Positions 17,752 to 26,256 of a stretch of 64,000 bases of DNA are shown here, one piece after another. Within the stretch, counting starts at the first letter, position 1, and the number at the start of each line of letters is the position of its first letter. The stretch comes from Crystallibacter sulfonylureivorans_A (GTDB lineage: Bacteria > Actinomycetota > Actinomycetes > Actinomycetales > Micrococcaceae). The notes below the pieces were generated by a model. The model saw only the letters and a program-made list of their open reading frames with translations, did no database searches and was not told the DNA's origin. The position numbers were made by a program, and so were the translations under genes. The stretch spans positions 1 through 64,000 of the forward strand of contig NZ_JBLKRT010000008.1 in NCBI RefSeq assembly GCF_047607445.1. The letters are read 5' to 3'.

Positions 17752-18096
17752 GTGACTGATCGCAGCGACGAGGCACTTCTCGACCGGGCCTTCATGGCTC
17801 TCGCGGATCCCGCCCGCCGCCGCATCATCGCCCGGCTCAGCCGCGGACCGGCAACGGTCAACGAGCTGGCCGAGCCCTTCGAAATCACCAAGCAGGCGGT
17901 CTCGAAGCACATCCAGGTCCTCGAGCAGGCGGAACTGGTCACCCGCACCAGGGATGCCCAGCGCCGGCCCGTCCACCTGAACGCTGCACGGCTCGAAGCG
18001 CTCACGGCGTGGATCGACCAGTACAGGCTGGTCCGCGAGGCGCAGTACCGCGGGCTGGATGCCGTGCTCAGCCAACAATCCAAGGACAAACCATGA
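17752..18096 (+). CDS. ArsR-family transcriptional regulator
   Basis: 114 residues from GTG 17752, about ten bases after AAAGGAAG; a TTG nine bases earlier is too close to that site. Winged-helix features: FMALADPARRRIIARLSRGP, VNELAEPFEITKQAVSKHIQVLEQAELV, then the wing RTRDAQRRPVHLN. It has no cysteines, so it is not a thiol metal sensor. It belongs to the type paired with an SRPBCC protein. Its stop overlaps the start of the SRPBCC gene (ATGA), so both are made together and probably autoregulated through the palindrome upstream. Confidence 0.9.
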   Translation: MTDRSDEALLDRAFMALADPARRRIIARLSRGPATVNELAEPFEITKQAVSKHIQVLEQAELVTRTRDAQRRPVHLNAARLEALTAWIDQYRLVREAQYRGLDAVLSQQSKDKP

Positions 18097-18578
18097 GCAA
18101 TGCACTCCAAGTGACCGTCCCCGACGGCGTCCCGTTTATCGAGACGGAACGGGAATTCGACTATCCGGTCGCCGAGGTTTTCCGCGCCCACCAGGACCCC
18201 GAGTTGATCAAGCAGTGGCTGGGCCCGCGCGGCATGAAGATGGACATCGACCACTACGATTTTCGTTCCGGCGGCAGCTATAAGTACCTGCACACCGGCC
18301 CCGACGGCGTCCAGTACGCCTTCACCGGCGTCTTCCATACCGTGCGCGAGAACGAGTTCGCCGTGCAAACATTCGAATTCGGCGGCTACCCGGACGTTGT
18401 CAGCATCGAGTTCATGACCTTCGAGGATCTCGGCAACGGGCGCTGTAAACTGATCGGCCACTCGGTCTACCCCACGCTCGAGGCACGCGACGGCATGGCC
18501 CAGTCCGGCATGGAATCCGGCATGAGCGAGGGCTACGAGCGGCTCGACGAACTCCTGGCCGGCGTCCGGACGGCCTAA
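18093..18578 (+). CDS. SRPBCC (AHSA1-type) domain protein
   Basis: 161 residues from ATG 18093, overlapping the ArsR stop by four bases. N-terminal ETEREFDYPVAEVFRAHQDPELIKQWLGP is the classic AHSA1/START-like motif. It is followed by a SGGSYKYLHTGPDG strand and a C-terminal helix with QSGMESGMSEGYERLDELLA. These small cavity proteins bind hydrophobic ligands; those paired with ArsR regulators are common in Actinobacteria and mostly uncharacterised. A terminator follows closely. Confidence 0.9.
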   Translation: MSNALQVTVPDGVPFIETEREFDYPVAEVFRAHQDPELIKQWLGPRGMKMDIDHYDFRSGGSYKYLHTGPDGVQYAFTGVFHTVRENEFAVQTFEFGGYPDVVSIEFMTFEDLGNGRCKLIGHSVYPTLEARDGMAQSGMESGMSEGYERLDELLAGVRTA

Positions 18579-18594
18579 GACAAGCACTAGCTCG

Positions 18595-18630
18595 GCGAAG
18601 GGCCGGAGCCCGCTGGCTCCGGCCCTTCGC
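18595..18630 (+). terminator. Hairpin terminator after SRPBCC gene
   Basis: Perfect 16-bp stem GCGAAGGGCCGGAGCC / GGCTCCGGCCCTTCGC with a CGCT tetraloop, 17 bases after the stop codon. No T-run, as usual for Actinobacteria. Confidence 0.8.
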
Positions 18631-18798
18631 GCGCCCGTCGGCACGTGCTTTTCGCACCCTCCGCCCCACCCTCCTCGCACCGCCACACGCCTCCGGCCGC
18701 TTCTCGACAAGGACCGTCATTCCTCCTCCGACCATTGGCGTGCCCGAGATTAGAAAGTATGCTGAGGATTCCCTGCACCCGATACGGAAGGTGGTTCC

Positions 18799-19287
18799 AT
18801 GGCCAACGATGCTGAAGGACGCAAGGAAGTCGCCAAGATCCTCAAGGACGCGGACATCGGCGTCCTCACCACGGTCAATGCCAGCGGCCAACTGTTCAGC
18901 CGCCCGTTGGCGCTGCAGGAAGCCGAGTTCGACGGCGACCTGTGGTTCGTGACGCAGGATCCCTCGCCCAAAGCCGACGAGATCCGCGGCAACCCCCACG
19001 TCAATGTCTCGGTCAGCGGATCGGACGGCTACCTATCCATCTCGGGCACGGCCCGGATCGTCCGTGACAAGGCGAAGATCGACGACCTCTGGGGCCCCAC
19101 GATGGAACCGTGGTTCGAGCACGGCAAGGACGACCCGACAGTTGCGTTGATTCACGTCGAGGCGCACACAGCCGAATACTGGAGGCCGGATTCCCCCAAG
19201 GTGGTCACGCTCTTCAAGCTGGCCAAGGGAATGGTCACCGGCAAGAAAGCTGACGACGTCGGCAAGAACGACGTCGTCGAACTTTAG
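18799..19287 (+). CDS. Pyridoxamine 5'-phosphate oxidase-like general stress protein
   Basis: 162 residues. Split-barrel FMN-binding fold: KDADIGVLTTVNASGQLFSRPL near the N-terminus, LWFVTQDPSPKADEIRGNPHVNVSV in the middle and a C-terminal EAHTAEYWRPDS. This is the pattern of the general stress protein 26 group rather than true PdxH. It probably binds a flavin (FMN or F420); the substrate is unknown. An AAGGTGG ribosome site precedes the ATG. Confidence 0.85.
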   Translation: MANDAEGRKEVAKILKDADIGVLTTVNASGQLFSRPLALQEAEFDGDLWFVTQDPSPKADEIRGNPHVNVSVSGSDGYLSISGTARIVRDKAKIDDLWGPTMEPWFEHGKDDPTVALIHVEAHTAEYWRPDSPKVVTLFKLAKGMVTGKKADDVGKNDVVEL

Positions 19288-19333
19288 TGCGGGCCTGCCG
19301 CACGGCACAAACCACACATTCGAGGAGTCAGCA

Positions 19334-19879
19334 ATGTCCGGAAATCTCTTGGCCCGTTCTGTGCACGACCTCACTGCCGCCGCCTGGTTTGGCGGTTCGC
19401 TGATGGGAGCCATAGGTCTCAACGGAGCGGCCGCCGCCGCCAAGGATCCACGCGAACGCACCCGGTTGTCCAGCGCCGGATGGATGAAATGGGCACCGGT
19501 CCAGACCGCCGCATTCGGAGCACACCTTGCTTCCGGCGTGCCCTTACTGATGGGCAACAAGGGCCGGGTGATCAAGCAGGAAGGGGTCATGCGGTACACC
19601 GTGATCAAGACCGCCGTCACCTTGGCCGGTGCAGCTACCACGCTCTACGCCGGCATGCTGGGGAAGAAGGTGCAGCGGCTGGCGGAGGAAGGAGCCGAAG
19701 GAGCAACGGAGCCCTCACCCTCGGCGTCGCCGGAACTGGCGGCCGCGCAGACGCAGCTGAAAGCGCTGCAGTGGGTCATCCCGGCCTTTGCCGGCACCGT
19801 CGTCGTGCTCGGCGCCAAGCACGGCGAGATGCAGCGGCCTACCACCTTCCTTGAGGGGCTGTTGAAGCACCGGCGCTAA
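19334..19879 (+). CDS. Putative membrane protein of unknown function
   Basis: 181 residues with a CGAGGAGTC ribosome site. About four hydrophobic segments: ~18-36 (WFGGSLMGAIGLNGAAAAA), ~55-72, ~84-104 (VIKTAVTLAGAATTLYAGM) and ~143-160 (LQWVIPAFAGTVVVLGAK). A short Glu/Ala/Ser-rich cytoplasmic or external loop lies between segments 3 and 4. No known domain was recognised. It follows the stress-protein gene by 46 bases in the same direction and may be cotranscribed. Confidence 0.75.
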   Translation: MSGNLLARSVHDLTAAAWFGGSLMGAIGLNGAAAAAKDPRERTRLSSAGWMKWAPVQTAAFGAHLASGVPLLMGNKGRVIKQEGVMRYTVIKTAVTLAGAATTLYAGMLGKKVQRLAEEGAEGATEPSPSASPELAAAQTQLKALQWVIPAFAGTVVVLGAKHGEMQRPTTFLEGLLKHRR

Positions 19880-19887
19880 ACACCTCC

Positions 19888-19922
19888 CGGCGCACGGGAC
19901 GAGTTCCTGACCCCGTGCGCCG
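19888..19922 (+). terminator. Hairpin terminator
   Basis: Perfect 11-bp stem CGGCGCACGGG / CCCGTGCGCCG with a 13-base loop, nine bases after the membrane protein stop codon. Confidence 0.75.
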
Positions 19923-19967
19923 GACTCGCTTCATACTGAGGCATCCGCCGATCCCGTCAGGAGGGCA

Positions 19968-20411
19968 ATGAGCCGCTTGGGCCGAGGTCTGAACAGGTTC
20001 GCCATGCTGGCCGCTCTCCTGCTGCTCGCGACCGGCTGCAGCAGCGGGCTGGCCGATCCGTTGGGACAGTCCGCCAAGGAGGCCTCGGCGGCAGTGGGAT
20101 CGGCGGCCATGGTGCTGCGGCTGGAAACCGAGGGCAAGGCCACGGACGCGCTGGCGCAGACCACCCTCGGGGACATGGTCGCCCAGAGCTCGGCGGCCTA
20201 CAAGAGTGCCGCCGAACTGACGCCGAAGACGCCCGGCGATCTGGCACTGCAGCAGAACGTGCTAAAGAACCTGGACGAGGCCCTGCGCAGTCTGCACAGC
20301 GCCGAGGTGGCTCAGGAAACCGGAGACGACTCCGCTTTTCAGGCCGTCGTGGACCAACTGCAGGCACAGGCTGCCGAGCTGGCAGAACTGGGCAAGGAGC
20401 TCAAGCCGTGA
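19968..20411 (+). CDS. Small lipoprotein
   Basis: 147 residues. A signal peptide with lipobox LLATGC (Cys about residue 24) is followed by SSG. The mature part is helical and Ala/Gln/Leu-rich with repeated heptad-like patterns (LDEALRSLHSAEVAQ, LQAQAAELAELGKEL). An AGGAGGG ribosome site precedes the ATG. Its stop overlaps the GTG start of the Nramp-like transporter (GTGA). This suggests an extracytoplasmic accessory to that transporter; no family recognised. Confidence 0.8.
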   Translation: MSRLGRGLNRFAMLAALLLLATGCSSGLADPLGQSAKEASAAVGSAAMVLRLETEGKATDALAQTTLGDMVAQSSAAYKSAAELTPKTPGDLALQQNVLKNLDEALRSLHSAEVAQETGDDSAFQAVVDQLQAQAAELAELGKELKP

Positions 20412-21694
20412 GCGGCAAGGACGCCGGTTCGGTCGCGGACCAGGCCACGGGCAAGTCGTCCGCCAACCTGAGCATCCTCGGCGTGGCGCTGGGCATCCTG
20501 ACCGCCATCGGCGGATTCGTGGACATCGGCGATCTGGTGACCAACGCCGTCGTCGGGTCCCGCTTTGGGCTCAGCCTGGTCTGGGTGACCGTTTTGGGCG
20601 TGGTGGGCATCTGCATTTTCGCGCAGATGTCCGGCCGGGTGGCGGCGGTGAGCGGGCGGGCCACCTTCGAGATCATCCGCGAGCGGTTGGGGCCGCGGGC
20701 GTCCCTGCTCAACCTGCTGGCATCGTTCTTCATTAACCTGATGACGCTCACCGCGGAGGTTGGCGGCGTTGCCTTGGCACTGCAGCTGGCCAGCAGCGTG
20801 CACTACCTGGCGTGGGTGCCGGTGGCCGGTCTCGCCGTCTGGCTGGTGGTGTGGCGGGTGAAGTTCAAGATCCTGGAGAACGTGACCGGCCTGCTGGGCC
20901 TGACGCTGACTGTGTTCGCGGTGTGCCTGTTCCTGCTGAACCCGGATTGGAACCACTTGTTCAACCAGGCCACGCGGCCGGCGGTTCCGGAAGGCGAGGC
21001 ACCGGCCACGTACTGGTACTACGCCGTGGCACTGTTCGGCGCCGCGATGACGCCGTACGAGGTGTTCTTCTTCTCCTCCGGCGCGGTGGAGGAGAAGTGG
21101 ACGGTGAAGGACCTGTCGCAGTCCAGGTTGAACGTGCTGGTGGGCTTCCCGCTGGGCGGGTTCTTGTCCGTCGCCATCGCCGCGTGCGCCGCCGTCGTGC
21201 TGCTGCCGGCCGGAATCGGCGTCACCTCGCTGTCCCAGGTGGTGCTGCCAGTGGCCGAGGCCGGCGGCAAGCTGGCTCTGGCGTTCGTGGTCGTGGGCGT
21301 GCTGGCGGCGACCTTCGGTGCGGCGCTGGAAACCACGCTCTCCAGCGGCTACACGCTCTCGCAGTTCTTCGGCTGGTCCTGGGGAAAGTTCCGGCGTCCA
21401 GTCCGCGCGGCACGGTTCCATTTGGTGATGATCCTGTGCCTGCTGGTGGGCATGGGCGTGCTGGCCACGGGCGTGGACCCGATCAAAGTCACCGAGTACT
21501 CCGTGGTGTTTTCCGCGGTCGCGCTGCCGCTGACCTACATCCCCATCCTGATCGTGGCCAACGACCCCGACTACATGGGCCAACATGTCAACGGGAGGCT
21601 GCTGAACTTCAGCGCCCTCATCTTCATGGTCATCATCCTGCTGGCCGCCATTGCCGCCATCCCGCTTATGCTGCTGTCAGGAGCGGGCGCATGA
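20408..21694 (+). CDS. Nramp-related (SLC11-like) divalent metal transporter with altered motifs
   Basis: 428 residues, about 11 transmembrane segments, Nramp fold. The TM1 metal motif, DPGN in Mn/Fe transporters, reads DIGD (FVDIGDLVTN, residues ~39-42). The TM6 MPH motif reads TPY (GAAMTPYEVFFFSS). The loss of the soft methionine ligand suggests a substrate other than Mn2+/Fe2+; Nramp-related Mg2+ transporters are a known branch lacking that Met. It is translationally coupled to a lipoprotein upstream and to PRC-barrel-like proteins downstream. The Mg2+ idea is inference. Confidence 0.85.
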   Translation: MSGKDAGSVADQATGKSSANLSILGVALGILTAIGGFVDIGDLVTNAVVGSRFGLSLVWVTVLGVVGICIFAQMSGRVAAVSGRATFEIIRERLGPRASLLNLLASFFINLMTLTAEVGGVALALQLASSVHYLAWVPVAGLAVWLVVWRVKFKILENVTGLLGLTLTVFAVCLFLLNPDWNHLFNQATRPAVPEGEAPATYWYYAVALFGAAMTPYEVFFFSSGAVEEKWTVKDLSQSRLNVLVGFPLGGFLSVAIAACAAVVLLPAGIGVTSLSQVVLPVAEAGGKLALAFVVVGVLAATFGAALETTLSSGYTLSQFFGWSWGKFRRPVRAARFHLVMILCLLVGMGVLATGVDPIKVTEYSVVFSAVALPLTYIPILIVANDPDYMGQHVNGRLLNFSALIFMVIILLAAIAAIPLMLLSGAGA

Positions 21695-22065
21695 CTCCGG
21701 CTGGCAAGATGTTCGACGCCGTCATGCACCTGCTGGACCGGCAGGTTCTGGACGTGGACAAGATGCCGGTGACCGTGGCGGACGACGTTGAACTCTCCGA
21801 CATCCCGTCCGGTCGCATTCCGCCGGGCACTGCCGCGCCGGTGATCACCAACCTGCTGGCCGGCTCGGTGCTGGGCACGCGGATGTTCGGCGGCCGTCCG
21901 CCGTCCTCCCGGCTGAACCGGATCCATTGGCGGCACGTCGCGGAGCTCGGCACCGCGCTCCGGCTGAACATCCGCGGCGATCAACTGGATGTGCTCTGGA
22001 CCGAACGCTGGGTGCGCAATCGGATCATTGGCCGGATTCCGGGAGGGCGCCATGATCCTGAGTGA
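21691..22065 (+). CDS. PRC-barrel-like small protein A
   Basis: 124 residues from ATG 21691, overlapping the transporter stop (ATGA). The start DAVMHLLDRQVLDVDKMPVT resembles the strand-rich opening of PRC-barrel domains, which follow metal transporters such as MgtE-like proteins in several lineages. Its 3' end overlaps the next gene by 14 bases. No enzyme motifs. Likely a cytoplasmic regulatory partner of the transporter. Assignment rests on weak similarity plus context. Confidence 0.65.
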   Translation: MTPAGKMFDAVMHLLDRQVLDVDKMPVTVADDVELSDIPSGRIPPGTAAPVITNLLAGSVLGTRMFGGRPPSSRLNRIHWRHVAELGTALRLNIRGDQLDVLWTERWVRNRIIGRIPGGRHDPE

Positions 22066-22390
22066 CCTGCTGACCGCGAAGGTGTTCGACGACGCCGGAG
22101 TCCGGCTGGGCCGGGTGATCGACGCCAGGTTCGCGCTTGACGGGCAGCCGGAAGCGGAGGCGTCGCTGGCGCAGGCCCGGCTAGTGGGCCTGTTGGTCAG
22201 CCCCCATTCGCGTGGCTCTTACTTGGGCTACGAACGTCGGGACCTCAACGCTCCGTGGCCCATCGCGAAGCTGGAGCGATGGCGGCATCGCGGGTCGTTC
22301 CTGGTGCTGTGGGAGGACCTGCACAGCATTGACGACGACGGCGTGCACCTCCGTGCGGGATTCACCCGCAACGACGTCCGGCTAGGGTAG
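22052..22390 (+). CDS. PRC-barrel-like small protein B
   Basis: 112 residues from ATG 22052 (GGGAGGG ribosome site 5-11 bases upstream). Opens MILSDLLTAKVFDDAGVRLGRVIDAR, a clear PRC-barrel pattern (strand, D-x-G-x-x-L/I-G-x-V-x-D). The middle carries LVGLLVSPHSRGSYLGYERRD and the C-terminus LVLWEDLHSIDDDGVHLR. Last gene of the lipoprotein-Nramp-PRC-PRC operon. Two PRC proteins in tandem may heterodimerise at the transporter. Confidence 0.75.
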   Translation: MILSDLLTAKVFDDAGVRLGRVIDARFALDGQPEAEASLAQARLVGLLVSPHSRGSYLGYERRDLNAPWPIAKLERWRHRGSFLVLWEDLHSIDDDGVHLRAGFTRNDVRLG

Positions 22391-22700
22391 GGCCGCCGGT
22401 CATCGACCACGCGAGCGCCAGCACCACCGGTGGTCGACCACGCGAGCGCCAGCGAGCACGTGGAGACCAGATGCGCGCGGCCGAATCTCCACGCGGCCGG
22501 ATCTCCACGCGGCCGGATCTCCACGCGGCCGCAAGCGGCCTTGGTCGATCACCGGAGGCCTTGGTCGATCACCGGCGGGCCTTGTGGATCACCGGCGCCA
22601 CGCGGAGAGTCAGCGCTGATCGCATGTGTGTCGCAGCTACCATTGGTGAAACGAAAACATCAGACGGCTGAAGTGGGGGAACGGGCATGCCGGCAGCATC
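22391..22700. repeat. Repeat-rich spacer: three different short tandem arrays
   Basis: Gene-free 310 bases. (1) TCGACCACGCGAGCGCCAGC at 22403-22422 and 22434-22453, period 31. (2) ATCTCCACGCGGCCGG three times in tandem at 22485-22532 (last base differs). (3) GGCCTTGGTCGATCACCGG-type 20-mers three times at about 22537-22596, the third diverged. No tail of T residues and no open frame of note. Confidence 0.9.
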
Positions 22701-25016
22701 ATGACGGCCGCGAAAGCGGCGGCCGCATTGTCGTGGGCTGCTATCGCCGGTATTTCGGCTGCGGGACTGCTGGTACTAGCGCAGGTTGTTACCGCCTCAC
22801 TCGTCTCGCCGCCGCGCCTTGGACTGGTGTCGGTTATTTCCGTGCTGGTCCTGGTCCTGGCCTGGCATCTGCGCGTGGATACGCCGCTGATGCGGCGCCA
22901 GACCACTGCGGCGATGACCGCCATGGTCGTTGTCTGCAACGACCTCACCGCCCCGCTGCACCACACGGTGGCGGTAGTGGGTGTCGGGCTGCTGGCCACC
23001 CGGGTGGTGTTCCGGCGTTTCCGGTGGGCCGACCTGTATTGGTTCATCAGCCGCCTGCTTGCCGCCGCCATCCTGGTGGCAGTCTTCCAGACTGCCCACG
23101 CGGCCGGCTTCATCTGGCCGGTCGCCTTGCTGGCTGCTTGGCTGGCCTTCTTCCTCACCGCGATTGCGGTCGAGGGAGCCTTCGCCACGTCGTCGAAACG
23201 GCGCAGCACGTTCCGCAACGGCATCGGCTGGCCATCGGCACTCGGCACGCTGGTCATCAACCTTGTGCTGTGCGTGGCCGGGCAGCATGCCGCGCAGCAG
23301 TTCCATCGCGACGGCGTCCAGGCGTTCTTCCTGGTCTTCGCTTCTGTCCTGGCGCTGGCTGTCACCGGCTGGCTGCGCAACCGCGACCTGCGCCGCCGGC
23401 TCACCGGCTTAGTGGACGCCTCGCTGGAGTTGCCGTGGAACCCGGACGGCCTGGACAAGACCCTGCTCGCCGCCGCCAGCTCCTCGGTGCGCGCGGACAA
23501 GGTGGCCCTTCAGTCCGAGGCTCCAATGGACAAGGAGATCGGCGTCCGGATGCGCCGCTGGGACGACGGCGACAAATACCTGGTGGCCTCCCGGAACGGC
23601 GGAGCCCAGTTCACCGAAGAAGACGAACAGGTCCTCGACGCACTGGCGCATGTAGGCAGCATCATGGTCCGCCACGATGAGCTGGTGCATGAACTGCGGC
23701 TGCAGGCGGACACGGATGCGCTGACCGGGTTGGGAAACCGCCGCACGCTCTGGCACCGGCTGGCCGAAATCAATACCGGCCGCAGCCCCGGCGAGGCGAT
23801 CGCCGTCGTCTACCTCGATCTGGATGAGTTCAAGTCCGTCAACGACCAGCACGGCCACGACGTCGGCGACCTGCTGCTGACCGCCACCGCGCAGCGCATC
23901 CGCTCGGAAATCCGTCAGGAGGACGTGGCCGCGCGCATCGGCGGCGACGAATTCGTCGTCGTGCTCCGCGACGTGGGCACCGAAGCGGACGCCCGCGCCG
24001 CCGCGGAGCGCATTGCCGCCGCGATTGCCCGGCCGCTCCCCGCCCGCGGCAGCACGCTGCAGGTCCAGGCCAGCCTCGGCGTGGCCTACTCCGGCAGTCC
24101 GGCGAAGGACATCGAGGAGTTGCTGCGCAGCGCCGATGCCTGCATGTACGGTGCCAAGCGGCTGCAGCAACGGTTGCGCGAATCCGAGCGCGCGGGGTCC
24201 GGCTTCGAAACCAGCCTGGCCGCAGCAGTGGAGCGCGGCATCCGCCGGCATCGGCTGCGGGTGGCGCTGCAGCCCATCATTGCACTGGATCTGGATTCGA
24301 TCGTGGGCTTCGAGACGCTGGCCCGCTACGAAGACGAGGAACTGGGCACCATTCCGGCGGACCAGCTGGTGGAGGAGGCGAACCGGCTGGGCCTGCTCAA
24401 CGAGCTGACCATCCAGGTGATCGACGGCGCGGCCGCGGCGATGGCCAGGGTATCCGAGATCAGCGACCTCCGCTCCATCTCCGTCAACGTGGAGCTGGGC
24501 CAGCTCGTCCCGGGCTCCACCGTGGTGGACCGGCTGCGCCGGATGCGGGCCGAAGGGCCAGAGCTGAACATCATCATCGAGCTGACCGAAAACTCCTTGG
24601 ACACCATGACCGAGGAGTGCCGGATCATGCTGGCGCAGCTGCGCAGCGAGGGCTTCAGGATCGCCGTGGACGACTTCGGCTCCGGGTACTCGTCGATGAA
24701 CTCGCTGACCGAGTTCGCCTTCGACATCGTCAAGGTGGACCGCGCCCTGGTCAGCGGCCACGATGGCAGCGCCCGGAACATTGTGGTGAGCCACCTGATC
24801 GCCATGTTTACCGCGCTGAAGGCTGATGTGGTGATAGAAGGCATCGAGACGGCCGAGGCCGTGGAGTGGCTGGCCGGCTGCCCGGACCTGAACGTACAGG
24901 GCTTCTACTTCGGCCGTCCCATGTGGCCGGATGAGCTCATCGCCCGCCTGGAAACCTCCGGCAAGGCAGCGCGTCCGGAGTCGGTCAGGCAGTCCTACCC
25001 CGCCATGGTTGACTAA
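22701..25016 (+). CDS. Membrane GGDEF-EAL protein (c-di-GMP turnover)
   Basis: 771 residues. The first ~225 residues hold about seven transmembrane helices, then a short sensor-like region (~235-330). The GGDEF domain has an intact IGGDEF (G at about residue 414) and DALTGLGNRR, so cyclase activity is possible; no RxxD inhibitory site is obvious. In the EAL domain the signature is ETL (VGFETLARYE, about 538). The catalytic residues look kept: NVELGQL Asn, ELTENS Glu, DDFGSGYSS Asp pair, VKVDR Lys and IEGIE Glu. It may be bifunctional. It stands alone. Confidence 0.9.
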   Translation: MTAAKAAAALSWAAIAGISAAGLLVLAQVVTASLVSPPRLGLVSVISVLVLVLAWHLRVDTPLMRRQTTAAMTAMVVVCNDLTAPLHHTVAVVGVGLLATRVVFRRFRWADLYWFISRLLAAAILVAVFQTAHAAGFIWPVALLAAWLAFFLTAIAVEGAFATSSKRRSTFRNGIGWPSALGTLVINLVLCVAGQHAAQQFHRDGVQAFFLVFASVLALAVTGWLRNRDLRRRLTGLVDASLELPWNPDGLDKTLLAAASSSVRADKVALQSEAPMDKEIGVRMRRWDDGDKYLVASRNGGAQFTEEDEQVLDALAHVGSIMVRHDELVHELRLQADTDALTGLGNRRTLWHRLAEINTGRSPGEAIAVVYLDLDEFKSVNDQHGHDVGDLLLTATAQRIRSEIRQEDVAARIGGDEFVVVLRDVGTEADARAAAERIAAAIARPLPARGSTLQVQASLGVAYSGSPAKDIEELLRSADACMYGAKRLQQRLRESERAGSGFETSLAAAVERGIRRHRLRVALQPIIALDLDSIVGFETLARYEDEELGTIPADQLVEEANRLGLLNELTIQVIDGAAAAMARVSEISDLRSISVNVELGQLVPGSTVVDRLRRMRAEGPELNIIIELTENSLDTMTEECRIMLAQLRSEGFRIAVDDFGSGYSSMNSLTEFAFDIVKVDRALVSGHDGSARNIVVSHLIAMFTALKADVVIEGIETAEAVEWLAGCPDLNVQGFYFGRPMWPDELIARLETSGKAARPESVRQSYPAMVD

Positions 25017-25093
25017 CGACGGCGGAGCTCGGCTCAGCCGGCTGGCATCTCCATCCCGCCGTGTCGACTGACGACGGCGGAGCTCGGCTCAGC
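25016..25093. repeat. 23-bp direct repeat pair between convergent genes
   Basis: Identical 23-mers starting ACGACGGCGGAGCTCGG at 25016-25038 and 25071-25093. The first begins at the last base of the GGDEF-EAL stop codon. The second contains the stop codon (minus strand TGA at 25091-25089) of the DUF1801 gene. Confidence 0.9.
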
Positions 25094-25469
25094 TCGCCGC
25101 TTGCTTGACGAGCTCGGCGATCCTGGCTTCCCCGGCTTCACTGAGCTGCGACAGCGCGTACGACGTCGGCCACATCCCGTCATTCTCATCGAGATTCGCG
25201 TCCTCGTTGAAGCCGAACGTCGAGTAGCGCACCTTGTCCCCCTGCCCGCTGCGGAAGAAACAAACGACCTTCCCGGACTTGGCGTAGGCCGGCTGGCCGT
25301 ACCACAGCTTGGGCAGCAGCTCCGGCGCTGCAGTGGTCACGATCTTGTGGAGCCGCTCCGCCATGTCGCGGTCCGGCATCGGCATCTCCGCGATCTTTGA
25401 CAGCACTGGTGCCTCGTCGGCGGCTGCCTTTTTCTTCTGTTTCTCGGTGGCTTTGGATTCAGCTGCCAT
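25089..25469 (-). CDS. DUF1801 (YdhG-like) protein
   Basis: 126 residues from ATG 25469, with AGGGGAG upstream; a GTG one codon earlier is also possible. A lysine-rich start (ATEKQKKKAAADE) precedes the DUF1801 core: PELLPKLWYGQPAYAKSGKVVCFF and YSTFGFNEDANLDENDGMWPTSYAL. These small iron-chaperone/frataxin-like folds are of uncertain function. The gene converges with the GGDEF-EAL gene; its stop codon lies in a direct repeat. Confidence 0.85.
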   Translation of the reverse strand: MAAESKATEKQKKKAAADEAPVLSKIAEMPMPDRDMAERLHKIVTTAAPELLPKLWYGQPAYAKSGKVVCFFRSGQGDKVRYSTFGFNEDANLDENDGMWPTSYALSQLSEAGEARIAELVKQAAS

Positions 25470-25512
25470 CACACGGCTCCCCTAGTGGCTGGTGGTTTTT
25501 CCTACGACGAAG

Positions 25513-26043
25513 CTACTGCAACTGCTCCAAGGCCTGGAGTTGCAGTACGATCCAGGGGCTGAATGCCCAAGGGGCAGCGGTGGCGGCTGTCTGCAGGTCC
25601 GACGGCAGCACCCAGCGGTACTCGGCCACTTCGTCATCCCGCGGGTCTGGTTCCCCCACGGCCAGCGCGGTGTAGACCGGGCAGAACTCGTTCTCGACCA
25701 CCCCGGAAGCGTCCACAGCCCGGTAGCGGAAGTCGGGCAGCACCAGCTTCAGGTCCTCGAGTTCAAGCCCCAGCTCATAGCGCACGCGGCGCCGCACGGC
25801 GTCGGCCATCTCCTCCCCCGGCGCCGGATGCCCGCAGGCGGAATTGGTCCATACGCCCGGCCAGGTCAATTTGTTCAACGCGCGTCGGGTGACCAACACG
25901 CGGCCTTCGGCGTCGGAAATGTGGCAGGAGAACGCTAAGTGCAGTGGCGTCTCCCCTGTGTGGATTGCGGCCTTGTCGGCCACGCCGGACGGCTTCAGTT
26001 TCTCGTCCAGCAGCACTACCTGTTCGGTTTCCTGTGCGGTCAT
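25513..26043 (-). CDS. idi: Isopentenyl-diphosphate delta-isomerase, type 1
   Basis: 176 residues, Nudix-fold isomerase. Active-site Cys in WTNSACGHPAPGE (about residue 69) and active-site Glu in VENEFCPVYTA (about residue 118). The metal-binding His are in LHLAFSCHI and CGHP. It interconverts IPP and DMAPP, supplying the C5 units for the GGPP synthase and lycopene elongase of the carotenoid operon at 56-62 kb, although it is not linked to it. Length is normal for bacterial type 1 enzymes. Confidence 0.92.
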   Translation of the reverse strand: MTAQETEQVVLLDEKLKPSGVADKAAIHTGETPLHLAFSCHISDAEGRVLVTRRALNKLTWPGVWTNSACGHPAPGEEMADAVRRRVRYELGLELEDLKLVLPDFRYRAVDASGVVENEFCPVYTALAVGEPDPRDDEVAEYRWVLPSDLQTAATAAPWAFSPWIVLQLQALEQLQ

Positions 26044-26256
26044 TGTCGCCCGCCGGTTCCGGGCCGCTGGCTAGCGGGCGCACAGCGGTCAATCGTCGTC
26101 ATGTCCCCCATCGTACGGGGGCTGCGAACTGACCCGAAGTCGGTGGACCGCCGCCAACCGTACCTGAAGTACTTCCACCGCAACATCGTGCCGACGGACG
26201 CTGCTCCATCAGGATCACCAAGGGTGAGTTGTTGGGGATCAGTCCACCCGTTAGGT

